Assembly (NCBI RefSeq): GCF_043641665.1
Contig: NC_092180.1
Coordinates: 8,239,891 to 8,303,890, forward strand
DNA length: 64,000 nucleotides
Direction: 5' to 3'
From: Enoplosus armatus
Taxonomy: Eukaryota; Chordata; Actinopteri; Centrarchiformes; Enoplosidae
The translations under genes were made by a program, and so were the position numbers. The notes beneath the pieces are model-generated. The model did no database searches, was not told where the DNA came from, and worked only from the letters and a program-made list of their open reading frames with translations. Below, in pieces: positions 1 through 10,990 of this stretch (its first letter is position 1; each line of letters starts with the position of its first letter).

Positions 1-1691
1 AGCTAGGAATGAGCATGGCTTGTTGAAAAAGACCCTGTTGTTACAGCCAGAGACCTCAGTTAATGCATTTTGGAGAAAAAAGCACTTCAGCTTGCTATGG
101 AGCAAAGGAGGATAATCAGTAGAATTATGCCATATATTAAATGAGCATTCGTCTGAACGAAGTTGTGCTTGTTTATAATTTGCATTGTAGATTAATTCAA
201 ATTCTGTTTTCATGAATATGCACAGCCTTTTCCTTTTTCAGCCAAAAGAGGACACTTTTGGCTCCGCGTCCTATAGCCTATTTAAGCTCCATCTCTAGTT
301 GTGGGAAAAAGGACCTTGTGGATGTAGGTTCTCTTTGCATAAAATGAAAGCCAAATGTGAACTGGCACGATGGAGATCCTTGTAGAAGGAAAGCTTGTCT
401 GGGCTGAGTGAGCCAGGAAATAAATACACCATTTTTGGGAATGGATCCTCTCTATGTCTTTTCCGTATGGTTACAGTGAGAATAATGGATACTACAGTCA
501 GCCACAGCCTGTGCCCAACAAGTGGACATCAGGAAGATGGTGTTTTCACTTGTTGAGGAGAGTGCACAAGATGGACCAAGCTAATGCTCCAAGTTCCCTA
601 CAGGTGTCTCCCTGTGACTGAATGTGCAGTAGCATAAAAGACACAAGGGTTCATGATGAATTCGTAATTAACCACAAACACTTTTATTGAGGATAAATAA
701 TATAGTGTATCAATAAACATAACTTTATTCAACTTTGCATATATTGATAATTTATGCTTTTTCAGATTTAACCTGGATAATATGAAAAAATATATTATTG
801 GTGTTTCTTCACTTTCTGTCAAGATGTCTTTGAATGGTTCAAGTATTAATCATATTCCTCCTTTCCTTGTCATTAGCACATCTCACTTTTTTGGCATTAT
901 GTGTGTGTGAGTGTGTGTGTGTGCATAACCGCGGTTTGTGTCTCACCGCAGGCTAATGTGGTGCTCAAAAATATCATGCATTTTTGGCAGGTTGCCAGCA
1001 TGCCAACTTGGCCTGATATGGTGATGACGCTCCCATCTATTTATGAACTCTTAATGAATGTACAAGCTTGGAAGGGGTGGGGTGTTTTTGTTTTTCCAAA
1101 ATAATCTTTAAATATGTCCATTTCTGTAATATTTGAAGGTCATGGTGTGTCCTACAGTTACTTACTTTCACTTGCAGTCATAAAGAAATAATTTTGTACC
1201 CCAGTTAATATCAATGTTATTATGAGGCTGAAAAGAGATGCACATTCAGACAGCATACCAAATATAGATTTAATCAATTCTGCGTTCTTTTTTCCCCTAA
1301 ATTTGTTGTACTTTATTTATGTTTTACTTCTTAGCCCCAAGCCTGTTATTCTTCAATTTTTGGCCTATACATAATGGATGCTGTGTGAGTGAGTCAGGGT
1401 GGAGTTTGGCTCTGGGGCTTGCAAGCATTGCAGCGAGATAGAGTAAGGGAAGGAAAGAGAGACGTAGAGAGCGGCAGACTGACCGAGAGTCTGAGCCAAG
1501 CCTTGGCAACTAAGCAAAAGAGAGAGATTATTCGCCTCAGTGGAAAGGAGAAGAAATCATGGTAGACAGTAACAAACCCCCTGGTTGTGACCCCTGTCTG
1601 CCACAGAAGGATATGGAATACAATACATTTAGGTTTTTGAAGTACTTTACGTCTAAATGATATAGAGAGGTTGAGAAAAACAAGAGTTTAC
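1..1691. other. Non-genic interval
   Basis: No exon with a convincing acceptor, donor and frame was found. The interval is AT-rich unique-looking sequence with a short interrupted TG tract at about 901-926. An open stretch after the acceptor-like site near 950 has no donor and no recognisable protein similarity. Confidence 0.5.
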
Positions 1692-1772
1692 CTGTAGCAT
1701 GCCATTCTGATCCAAACAAACTTGCCCTGTTTCGGTATGTAGTGTCATATCCATTATTGTTCCCACTGATGA
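1692..1772 (-). other. Candidate exon on the minus strand, weak
   Basis: Read on the minus strand, this 81-nt segment is bounded by an AG acceptor (upstream sequence ends CCTTTGTGCAG) and a good donor (CTACAG followed by GTAAAC). Length is divisible by three. Two of three frames are open through all 81 nt; one begins S-S-V-G-T-I-M-D-M and contains V-C-L-D-Q-N-G-M-L-Q. The polypyrimidine tract is short and mixed. I do not recognise the peptide. An 81-nt open stretch is not unlikely by chance, so this may be a pseudo-exon. Confidence 0.2.
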
Positions 1773-3570
1773 CTGCACAAAGGTACATTATGCGTTTTTT
1801 TGATGGGTAAAAGCATCTTCTAGACTCATCATTTGAATCATTCATAAAGGAAGAAATTAATCATAAATGAGGAATGACAGTAGCCCCAACAGACCAAGAA
1901 CAACGCTGTTGCTTTAATTGACCCATAAACACAAACATTTCTCTCCTCTCAGCTTGAGAGTCATTCTGAGAAATCCAAGAAATCGCAAAATGATGTAGAA
2001 ATAGATGAGACAGGTGTGTGGGTTCACAGGTGACATCTAAAAGTGTTAGGCCATATCTCCTTTGAGCAGCATTTTTGGTCTGAATGCCTGGTTAACAGTA
2101 TCCGTGGATATAAGGTGCTGGCTGACGCTGCTAACTGGAGGCTTATCGACAGAGTTTGGGAGTGTCTTTTGCTTAGAACCATTCCTCTTCCATGTATTGA
2201 TCTAGGGCCAGGCTGAAGCTGATAGCTGAGCTGCAACCAGCTTGGGAGCTAACTCCCAGTGTTCCAGGTGCTGACAGGCCCAGACCTGCATCATTATTAC
2301 AGCACTAAGCATTGGCAGTCACGCTGCACTCTCCCCTCTCTCACCCCATGATAAACTACTGACGGGACTCTAGGCAGATAGGTTTTTCAGCATACATCAG
2401 CTCCAAAAAGCACATCAATTATTCAACCTCACACTGGCCTATTGTAATTACTCTGCATTGATAGGCTGCCAGCCATCACAACCATAAGTCAATGAAATAA
2501 GCAATGAGATGCAAAAACTGTACTCCTGCAGCACTGCCAATTGCAACCTTATTAGGTTGTCCTTGTAGCCAGCAGGACACTAAGCCACAGAGACAATATG
2601 AAAGAAAATAGAAAGAAAAAAACATGCACAAGTCAATATGACAGCATTGATAAATGCTGCGCTTGTCCAGCGGATGTAAATGCTGCCTCTTGTTTCTGGA
2701 CATTAATCTTTAATGCAACCAAATCTCATCTGTGACTTGCTGGGCATCATTATACACTGTGACTAGTAAAGGATGGAAGTCATACAACCCGTTCAGAGGG
2801 TCAAAGTGGTGAAAGTAAGCGATCAAAAGTCATCAACAGGCAGACAGACTAATAGACATGTACACAGAAACACAGACAAATTGACAAAACCACATTCGCA
2901 ATCAGAGTTCAGAATGCTAATCAATGTCTTCCTGTTTACATTTCACATGACTCTCCTTGCCTTCACTTTCACAAAGCCTCTGTAATCTCCACAGAATATA
3001 GATTGGTTGTTCATCAGTCTGCGCACGAGCTAGTCATACAAGATAGCAAACAGCGAGTGAGGAGTAAAGAGGACAGAGAGGGAGAGAGAGTGGCGAACAG
3101 TACGGCACACAGTGACTTCCCACTCTCACCTAGTTTTATTGGACAAGCAAATGCACACTCAGTAGAGAGAAGGGAAAGAGAAGAAAGAAGGAAAGGTGAC
3201 TTACTTCTGAGCGAGGGTGACGGCAGACAAAGAGTAGGTGCTCCTGTGCGTCTTTGTGAGCCTGATTGAGCCGTAACAGCCTCCTCTGACACAGATGGAG
3301 AGAAAGAGGCAGAGAGGGAAAAAGAGAAGGAGAGTGGTGAGAAGAGGAGATGAAGAGGGAGACTGGAGGCTTGACTCAGAGTGCTGGCTTTGCTTTGTAG
3401 TGTACACTGTGGACGTGCGTGTGTTGGTGCTCTATTTTCTGTTCAGAGAGATTCCTTGGACGGGCTCTGTGCAGATACACTTAACCAACTTGCTTCTGAA
3501 GCTCTTGTTCACTCAGCTCAGTGCTTGCATTCCCACCACATGCATGCAAGTTCACATGTGTGCGAACAAA
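1773..3570. other. Non-genic interval with purine-rich block
   Basis: No gene was seen. From about 3058 to 3370 the + strand is strongly purine-biased, with many GAGA, GGAAAG and AGAAGG words and few pyrimidine runs. Overlapping open frames on both strands in this block are low-complexity translations (Arg/Glu-rich on +, Ser/Leu-rich on -) and are not gene evidence. Confidence 0.5.
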
Positions 3571-3587
3571 CACACACACACACACAC

Positions 3588-3657
<70 letters not shown>
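3571..3657. repeat. (CA)n microsatellite, about 87 bp
   Basis: CA dinucleotide array with one AA interruption near 3588-3590. Its translations give Thr-His repeats inside spurious open frames. Confidence 0.98.
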
Positions 3658-3658
<1 letters not shown>

Positions 3659-3727
3659 CCTTTCCAAGTTGTCGTATCACACAGCTGGAGTGTTTAGCAC
3701 CACTCAGATAATGCCATATTCTGTGGG

Positions 3728-3746
3728 CCCCCCCCCCCCCCCCCCC
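3728..3746. repeat. Poly-C tract (C19)
   Basis: Nineteen consecutive C on the + strand (G19 on the minus strand), only 70 bp after the long CA array. Such a run can form a G-quadruplex or i-motif and its length is prone to sequencing and assembly error. Confidence 0.95.
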
Positions 3747-5452
3747 TCCCTAAATACTGATTCACAGGCAAATAATGAAAGCATCTCTGCCCAGAGCAGG
3801 CAGGGAGTTTCAGTGTTTTGAAGAGATAAGAAATTTGGGTTCCATTCACACTAGAAACAGACTGAGACAAATTGATCTCCTCATTCTCTCGGTTGGTTGT
3901 TTGTAAGTGAGAATAATGGTGAGAGCTGTCAGTTCAGTGTGTGAAGATACACTCACTGATATCCAAACATTGTTATTATAGCTAATTTATAGGCTTTTTT
4001 TTTTCGCTCCTTATTCCGTGAAGACAATTTGAGTCAAATTGAGCATCCTGCCCTCTGAGACAGACTTAGAAATCTTTAGAAGAGCGGACGCTTTTGCAGC
4101 ATGCAATTAGCCTTTTGTGGGGTTACTGTTGTAGGGAATGTGAAGAAGCCATGGAAATCGAGAGCATAATGATGGCAGGTGTGGAATTAGTGTTGTCTCG
4201 TTGTTTCCACGCCGCTGCAGTGGAAGCTCTTTCAAAACAATCTTCTCTCAAGTTTGGAGGAAATTTTAGCATCCCAATGATAGAAACTTTCAAACAAAGA
4301 TGTCAGCTGTGACTGCTGCTTGGCATGAACATTGATGTAATGAATATTAAGCAAGCATGGGAGGATTGTGCAGACTGGCTGGATGCTAGCCTTCGTGTTC
4401 TCCTGCATGGGCCATGACAGATTGTCAGAATCACCTTGTTTTTTTAAGCTACTGAAGAAATGCTGACTGTAACCTTACATGTCAATGTCTTAAATTAGTC
4501 CTTCATTCCTCCTGTCTTGCTTTCATTTATTTACCTTACTCCTCCCATTCTCCACCAAGCTTCTTTGTAGGTAACTCCATCCTGCCGCACCCATAGCAAC
4601 CCAGTTTTATGAAAGCAGGATGAATCTGATAGCTCTGACAATGGCATCTTTCCCTTTTTTCTTTCACAAACTCTTAGTCTGGGCTGCGGTCCACTAAAGC
4701 ATGGACACTGCCCTGTAACAAGACCAATATTTCTCCCTGGGGTTTTGGGATTTATTGCCTGTAGCATTTATGGAGAGGTCCCAGTTGGAGATGAAAGCAC
4801 ATGCACACACAAACACATATGCACGCAGAGGAAAGGGGGTTAGAAATGCTAATTTAGACACACAGACGGGCGTTGTAAATCCAGTCCTCATTGTGAATTC
4901 AGCACGTTGGCTGTATTGTGCAGCGGTGAGCCCCTTAATTCAATTGAGCTGCCATCTATCCTGGCTATAGCATTGAGCAGGCCTGTACAAGGAGGTCCCA
5001 CAGGAACCTTAGACTCACTCAAACACACAACGGCTGTTTGCGTACAAATCAACAGACAGTGTAGAGATACAAAGACCTATTAGGACTATAATGACCTGAT
5101 GCAACTCTCTGTAGGGCCTTTATAATCTGCTGAAGTGTCAAAATATCACTTTTAGGAGGGTGGGTGTCTGTGTGCGTGCCTTGCTGTCTCTCTGAAGATA
5201 CCTGTGTGTGAGTGCATGTGATTATGAACATGTGTAACCATGAGTATAGACTCAAGCTGTGGTATAAAACTCTCGTTACTGTATGTGTGCACACTGATGT
5301 GCAGTGAGCTACTGGAAAAGAATTCAGAGTAAGTAAACACCTGTCCAGAATGCACTCTTCCAACTTGTCTGGGATAGAGGCCTCCCGCATCCCTGCCCTC
5401 TAGAACAACACATAGGACCGTTTTCTCATCTATCAGCAGGATGACAAAAATT
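3747..5452. other. Non-genic interval
   Basis: No exon, repeat family or RNA gene could be supported. Short GT- and CA-biased patches occur around 4800 and 5160-5300. Confidence 0.5.
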
Positions 5453-5820
5453 TATCTGTGCCTTTCAAAGATAATGGTTTGGGTTAAAATGACTGTGGTT
5501 AGGGAACGTTCATCGTCATGGTTACAATAAGAAACGTTAAGGTTCAGGGACGATCGCGGTGATCATGATTTAAAAAACAAAACAATGTTGACTGGCAGTT
5601 GGAAACAGGAAACAAACAGTAGTCTCTCGTGTTGAAGTCTGATGTTTTGTTGACCCATCCATCCACCCGGCCTCCTCCTCGCGCAGACTTTGCTGCTCTA
5701 TAATAACATCACCTGACTTCCTCCTTTGCTCCAGTCAAAATGATTACAACCACGAGAGAGCTTTTAACTTGAACGTAAACATGCTGAAACGACGTCGTTC
5801 TTCTTGGGAGGACAGTCTCT
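5453..5820 (+). repeat. Dispersed repeat family A, copy 1
   Basis: This segment aligns in the same orientation to 20808-21228 at roughly 70-80% identity over the core, with several indels. Shared landmarks in order are TCTGTGCC, TTGGGTTAAA, GGTTACAATAA, GAAACAAACAG followed by GTCTCT, ATGTTTTGTT, ACCCATCC with TCCACC, AATAAC with TCACC, CTCCTCCTTTG and a final GGACAGTCTC. Copy 1 lacks about 40-70 bp near its start relative to copy 2. No terminal inverted repeats or coding capacity were seen. It resembles a dispersed repeat I associate with percomorph genomes, but the family name is unknown to me. Confidence 0.75.
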
Positions 5821-5874
5821 GTACAGGACAAGTGGGTAAAAATCATGGATGAGTGGATGGAGTGAGTAAAGGCA

Positions 5875-6400
5875 CTGAAGAAGAAGTTCCAATACTGCAA
5901 GGTAGAATTCAAATCTTTACTTGAAAGGGGTAGAGTACTCCAGGGAATCACAAGGGATAGGCTTTAAAAAAGGACTGGTCAAAATCTATGCAGCAGAGAC
6001 TGAGACATCTGGACTTTTAGTTCATAATATGGGCCAAGCTCCAAAAAACACACTATTTACCATCTAATAGCATCTTTTCATATGTATGTAAACAAATATT
6101 TATTAGTTTTGAAGTAGTCTGAAAATAGAATAAATTTGAAGTTGAATTAACTTGAAATAAGTCAAACATATTTATGTTAAGTTAATGAGAAAAGATTAGT
6201 TGATACCACTAAATTCCTGATGATTTACAGTTTAGTATCTAGTAACTGTAATTGTCAAATAAATGTTCTGGAAATAAAAGCACAATATTTCCCTCTGAAA
6301 TGTACATTAAATGTAAAAAGTCAAGTAAAAAAGAAATTATACTGCAGAACAGCACAAGGGCACATTTTATTTGCTTAGTTGCTTTTTACCACTGACCACC
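5875..6400 (+). repeat. Dispersed repeat family B, partial degraded copy
   Basis: The best-preserved part is 6237-6400. It holds AACTGTAATTGTCAAATAAATG, then a stretch reading GGAAATAAAAGCACAATATT and CCCTCTGAAATGTA, and ends in AGTTGCTTTTTACCACTG. These words match, in order, a repeat common in percomorph flanking sequence as I remember it, with an AAGTAC-rich middle and a TTACTTTCCACCACTG end. 5875-6236 may be the more degraded left part. A second copy lies at 48293-48945. Non-coding. Confidence 0.5.
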
Positions 6401-6771
6401 ACTGCAGTTTGAAATATATTGTGGCATCTTAGTAGTCAAGAGGAAGCTGGCACTGCCCGAATCCCTATTAAGCCTGTAAGAGGGATGGCACATCAACAGT
6501 GTCTCCCCTCTCATCTGCCCACTGATGGATGGTGAGAGATATAATTGTGTTGATTGGTGTGAGGAGCGCACGAGTCTAGAGAGCAGATGAGAGGTGTTTA
6601 GCCCGCAAAGGTGAGCTGTGGCAGAGCCACAGCAAGGTGAGCTATGGTCTCTGGCCTCGGTTATTATCAAGCTGAGTTATAGGCTTCCGCCTCCCCCACC
6701 AATCTGCACACATTACAATGCCAAGCCACGACACACAATCTTTCCTCATGCGCTACCTGGTTCTTCCCAAG

Positions 6772-6775
<4 letters not shown>

Positions 6776-6835
<60 letters not shown>
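6776..6835. repeat. (CT)n microsatellite
   Basis: About 60 bp of CT with one A interruption at 6801; a polypyrimidine strand able to form triplex DNA. Confidence 0.97.
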
Positions 6836-6839
<4 letters not shown>

Positions 6840-7734
6840 TCTCACTCTCTTTCAGCCTCTTTAGTTCACTTCTGCACCCACACTCCATTTATAAAAAGAC
6901 AAGACATCTAATGAGTTTGAAGTTGTGGGGTCATTTTTAACAAAGTGTGTGTGTTGGAGGAGGATCTGGCATAAATGAAAGTCACATAACCAAAAGGGAA
7001 AAGCTGAAATCTCAGTGGCTAACCGTCCTCCCAGGTCCTCATGAAAAATAGCTGTTTCTAACCAAAAACCTAAATTTAATCACGTCTGACCTAATACACA
7101 GTCATTAACGATCTCTACACTTATTATATATATATTATACTTAAACTTGCCAACTCTAAACTAACCTGAACTAACTTTCTAACCATATAACATGAACTAT
7201 GTAGATAAACACAAACATAAACAAATAGACCTTCGTAAGCCCCAAACATCTTCAGTTACCCTCACAGCCTTATGACTGATGAAGATATCTTTGTCATCCA
7301 TGTGATTTTGATCATTTTTCTCCACATTAGTATTGTTTTGTGTTGGAAACATTTATCTAAAAAAGAAAATGACCATAACTGCACACATCTTTATGAAGCC
7401 GAAAAGAAGGGCAAAGATGCCTGCATCAAAATGACATCAGCAGTTTGACACAAACACAGAACAACGTTTCGCACAAATAACACACCCTTCTCCATACCAG
7501 AAGAAAACAATAAAGCCATTACCATATATAACAGAGTTACCATATGTGAGTGGCAGAGCGGCATCATTGCTCATGTGACATTCATTGTGTTGCTGCCTGC
7601 TGGTGCTGAATGCTGACATGCAGTGACTGGCAAAAGTCTGACTGGAGAAGCCCTGCTGTCTGTCACCCTCACCTCCTGCTGGGGAGGCCTGTGTGTGTGC
7701 ATCCTGGGGGTGGGTTGGGGGTGGAGGAGACAGA

Positions 7735-7795
7735 TGGAGAGGGAGAGAAAGAGAGACAGGAAGAAAGAGAGAGAGAGAGAAAGAGAGAGGGAGAA
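7735..7795. repeat. GA-rich low-complexity tract
   Basis: Interrupted GA/GAAA purine tract of about 60 bp. It follows a G-rich stretch with GGGGG, GGG and GGGGG runs at 7706-7721. Confidence 0.9.
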
Positions 7796-10244
7796 TCAAG
7801 TTAGAGCGAATGGAACATCAGGCCATATCCATCTTCTCCATCTCCTTATGAATATGTAAACCAGACAGGTCAAGTAGGCATCAATGACTCTCCTCCCCCT
7901 GGAATTCAAGGCAAGAGGAGGAGAGGGGAGAAAGAAGCGCTCCCCTCTGATGCTTTCATCCAATAATTGTGGATCTTTCTGTGGCGTGTGTGTGTGTGCG
8001 CATGATAGGAGTGTGTTTCCTTGTGTCTCCATGTTACGAATGGGAAAGCCTGGCAGTCATTTATTAAATACAATTGTTGCTTGAAAATTGCCTTTTCGAT
8101 AACCTGCCTCTCACTATGGTTTTGTCACATTATGGAAATTATGTATGGAGCCCTCGACATTTCTTTTCTGGGGGAAATGCGGTTGGGCTTCTCGGTTTTT
8201 GTCTTCCCTTCAGATGTGGAGGGAGGACTTGAAAGCCTTAATATTATGATGCTTGTGCCAAAACCTCTCCCTTCCCCTTGCTTTGCGCCTGCCTTCCCAC
8301 TTCTCTGCTGCCCTTGGCTGTGTGTCTTTGAGTGAAACATTGGCACAGCATCAGTGACAGAGAACACCTCACCACAAGTCCTTTTGATGGTCCAAGACGA
8401 GAAGGAAGCATTTGGTTTAGATTATTCTCATTTTGTCACTGACACACACACACACCACACGCACATAGACTCCCAGTGTGCTGGATTAAACTGAGAGGTT
8501 AAGTCAGGACCATTCTTCATTGCTCTTATCACTCTACCGGCAACATTGTCTCCCAATTCCCCTGGTCATAGTTTTAAGACATCCCTTTTTGGGCCTGTCA
8601 GCGCAGTGGTCTGCGGCACTTTATAAAACTCTCTGCACTCTGCACCAGTTATAATCCATTGATCAGCCTTCCAAGCTTGGAAACGTCTTGTGCCAATGCT
8701 TGACTTTGTGCAGACTCTTAAAATAGTACAATGTAATCAATGTTTTCCTTCATACTTCTTTTTCCCTCTCATATCTATTAACAAAATCAATGTACAACAA
8801 TCAGTCAGCACAGCTTAAACATAAATTAAGGGATTTAAATACTGGAATAATTTTAAAACTAGCAAAGAACATTGTATCTACACCAAAAACCACAAAACAT
8901 GCCGAAACCTTACAACAAAAAGTCATATGATTTCGATGTGTTGTAGGCGTTTTTACTGGTTACTGCTTTCAATGAATCCTAGAATGGAGATAAATCATCC
9001 CAAAATTAAGATAAAAAGAAAATAATAATAATGTATATGAGGATATGTATGAGGAATTTGCCCAGTAATGTAATCAAATTAGTCACATCTTATCACATGA
9101 AGAAGACCACAATCACAGAAAGCAGCAATGTTACTAAACTGTATCATTTATCACCCATGAATATTCATCTAAATCTTTCCAAAACTTCACAGATATAGAA
9201 TATGTGAATTACTGCAACAGCTCTACTTCTTTCTTACAAAATGTGCAGCTATAATCAACGTCCCTCATACTTATTTTCTATGTATTATTTTGAAATATCG
9301 ACTTGTCATTCACATATCTTAGATACAGTAACTCAATTTCGCTTTATTATATTACTATATTCTCTTGACTCTATCCTTTTTATTTGTTGTTGCAAGTCTC
9401 TCCACTCAGATCAATGAAGTGTCATATCTCATCAAGCTAATGGCAATGCTGTGCTTAGCAGAGTGGCCTTTGAGCCTATCAATGTGCCCAATCAAGCTCA
9501 GAGCTCCTTTGTAATAATAGGGGGATCAGTAGCTCCCCTTGTAAAAGTTAGCTTAACACAACCCACATCAGAATCAAGCTTGTGATGTCTGCTGTCCCCT
9601 TCTCTGTCCTGTGGAGGTCAAAAAACACATTTCATTATTTCCCTCTCATCCTTTAATCCTCTCCTACCTGATGTAAGCACTGGGCTGAGGAGTGCGCACA
9701 CACATACACAAATGTTCAACAAGAGTTTCTGGGTCATAAATACTGATGTGCAGCATGGCTCCTCGGTGAGAGAGCGTTTGTGGGTGTACGGCTCCTCGTG
9801 GAGGGAGAGAGCGAGGGACGGGGGACCGAAAACGCAGAGTAGAGGACAGACGGGGGCAGATGTGTGGAAAAGAGAGAGGGAGAGAGAGTGTGCATGCATG
9901 ACTTTTGGCAACATTGTCATCTTAATTCCTCGTCGGGGACTGAGCCTATAGGTTTACACCAGGATTACAGCTCAAGACCGATTATTACCTGAGAGACTGA
10001 AGGAGAAGCGCAATGTCAGACCTCGGCTCAGCAGCCCAAACGTGATGTGACAAGCATGCAGTAACTTGAGCCATAACAGGTCAGCATATGGTCAAAATGA
10101 TGGCGAGCTAGCAGTGTGTCAGGTAGCGTTAGCTCAGACTTGCTGCTTTAATGCGTAATAGCCAGCTCCATCATACCTGTCAACGCCTCAGACAGCTGCC
10201 AATCACAATCAAGCCACAATCCTCCCCCATGATTGTGTTTATTC

Positions 10245-10272
10245 GTGTGTGTGTGTGTGTGTATGTGTGTGT
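10245..10272. repeat. (GT)n microsatellite
   Basis: About 28 bp of GT with one TATG interruption. Confidence 0.9.
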
Positions 10273-10629
10273 AGCTGACAGAGTTTGCGCATAATGTCCA
10301 CACAACAGGTGACCTTTGTGTGCCTGCTGACAGTATTATTCCCTGTGTTGTGTTTGGCTCTGACACCTCATGAAACGTAAATTGGATTGTAAGAAATTTC
10401 ATAGAGCCCCGGTTGGTAGGGAATACAAGTAGATTTCAGTAGGAGGGAGCCTCTTTTAAATTCCAGTGTTCTGGCTGCCTCGACTCAAGGGTAATGTATG
10501 CAGAATCATGGCCAGCCTGGACACATGCAGAGAGAGGGGTCATCTCTACGGCAGCATATCCAACTGCACATTAGGCTGTTCTTTGTCAGACAGAGGCAGT
10601 ATTATTCACTAAGTGTATTCATCCTTTGT

Positions 10630-10990
10630 TCCCAGCATCTCATCCTAGAAATCAGCTAATCACCATTAATCAAGTAATCAAGACTTTGCATGTATTAATT
10701 AGGCAATTACATATCATAAAATCCAAAGAAATCCACACAAAACAGACTTCCCAGAGCAATCTTTTTCGCTGGCTCCGCTTTCATTTGTGAATAAGCAAAA
10801 GGCTCCCCATCAAAACAAAAATAAATGAATCCAAGGGTGCCAAGACTAATCTGTGCAGATCAACATGCACTTTCTGAAGCTGTGTCACTGACAATAAATG
10901 GCCAGGGGGATTTTATAGGGATTTCTACTTTATACCTATTAACCGTGAGATGAAATGACACCTGTAATTATGGAAAAACAACAAAACAAA
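10630..10990. promoter_or_regulatory. Conserved-noncoding-like block, putative
   Basis: This block has few simple repeats, no open frame, and a dense set of AT-rich factor words: ATTAATTAGGCAATTA (homeodomain), GACAATAAATGG (SOX-like), CATTAATCAAG and ATGCATG-like octamer words, separated by moderately GC-rich sequence. This composition is typical of teleost developmental enhancers near or inside large genes. The call rests on appearance only. Confidence 0.25.

Noticed and set aside
3295..3821. Overlapping open frames of 138 and 146 codons on the + strand
   Set aside because: Much of each is Thr-His translation of the CA array; no domain outside it.
7590..7615. REST/RE1-like GGTGCTGAA half-site
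   Set aside because: The other half-site is missing at any accepted spacing.
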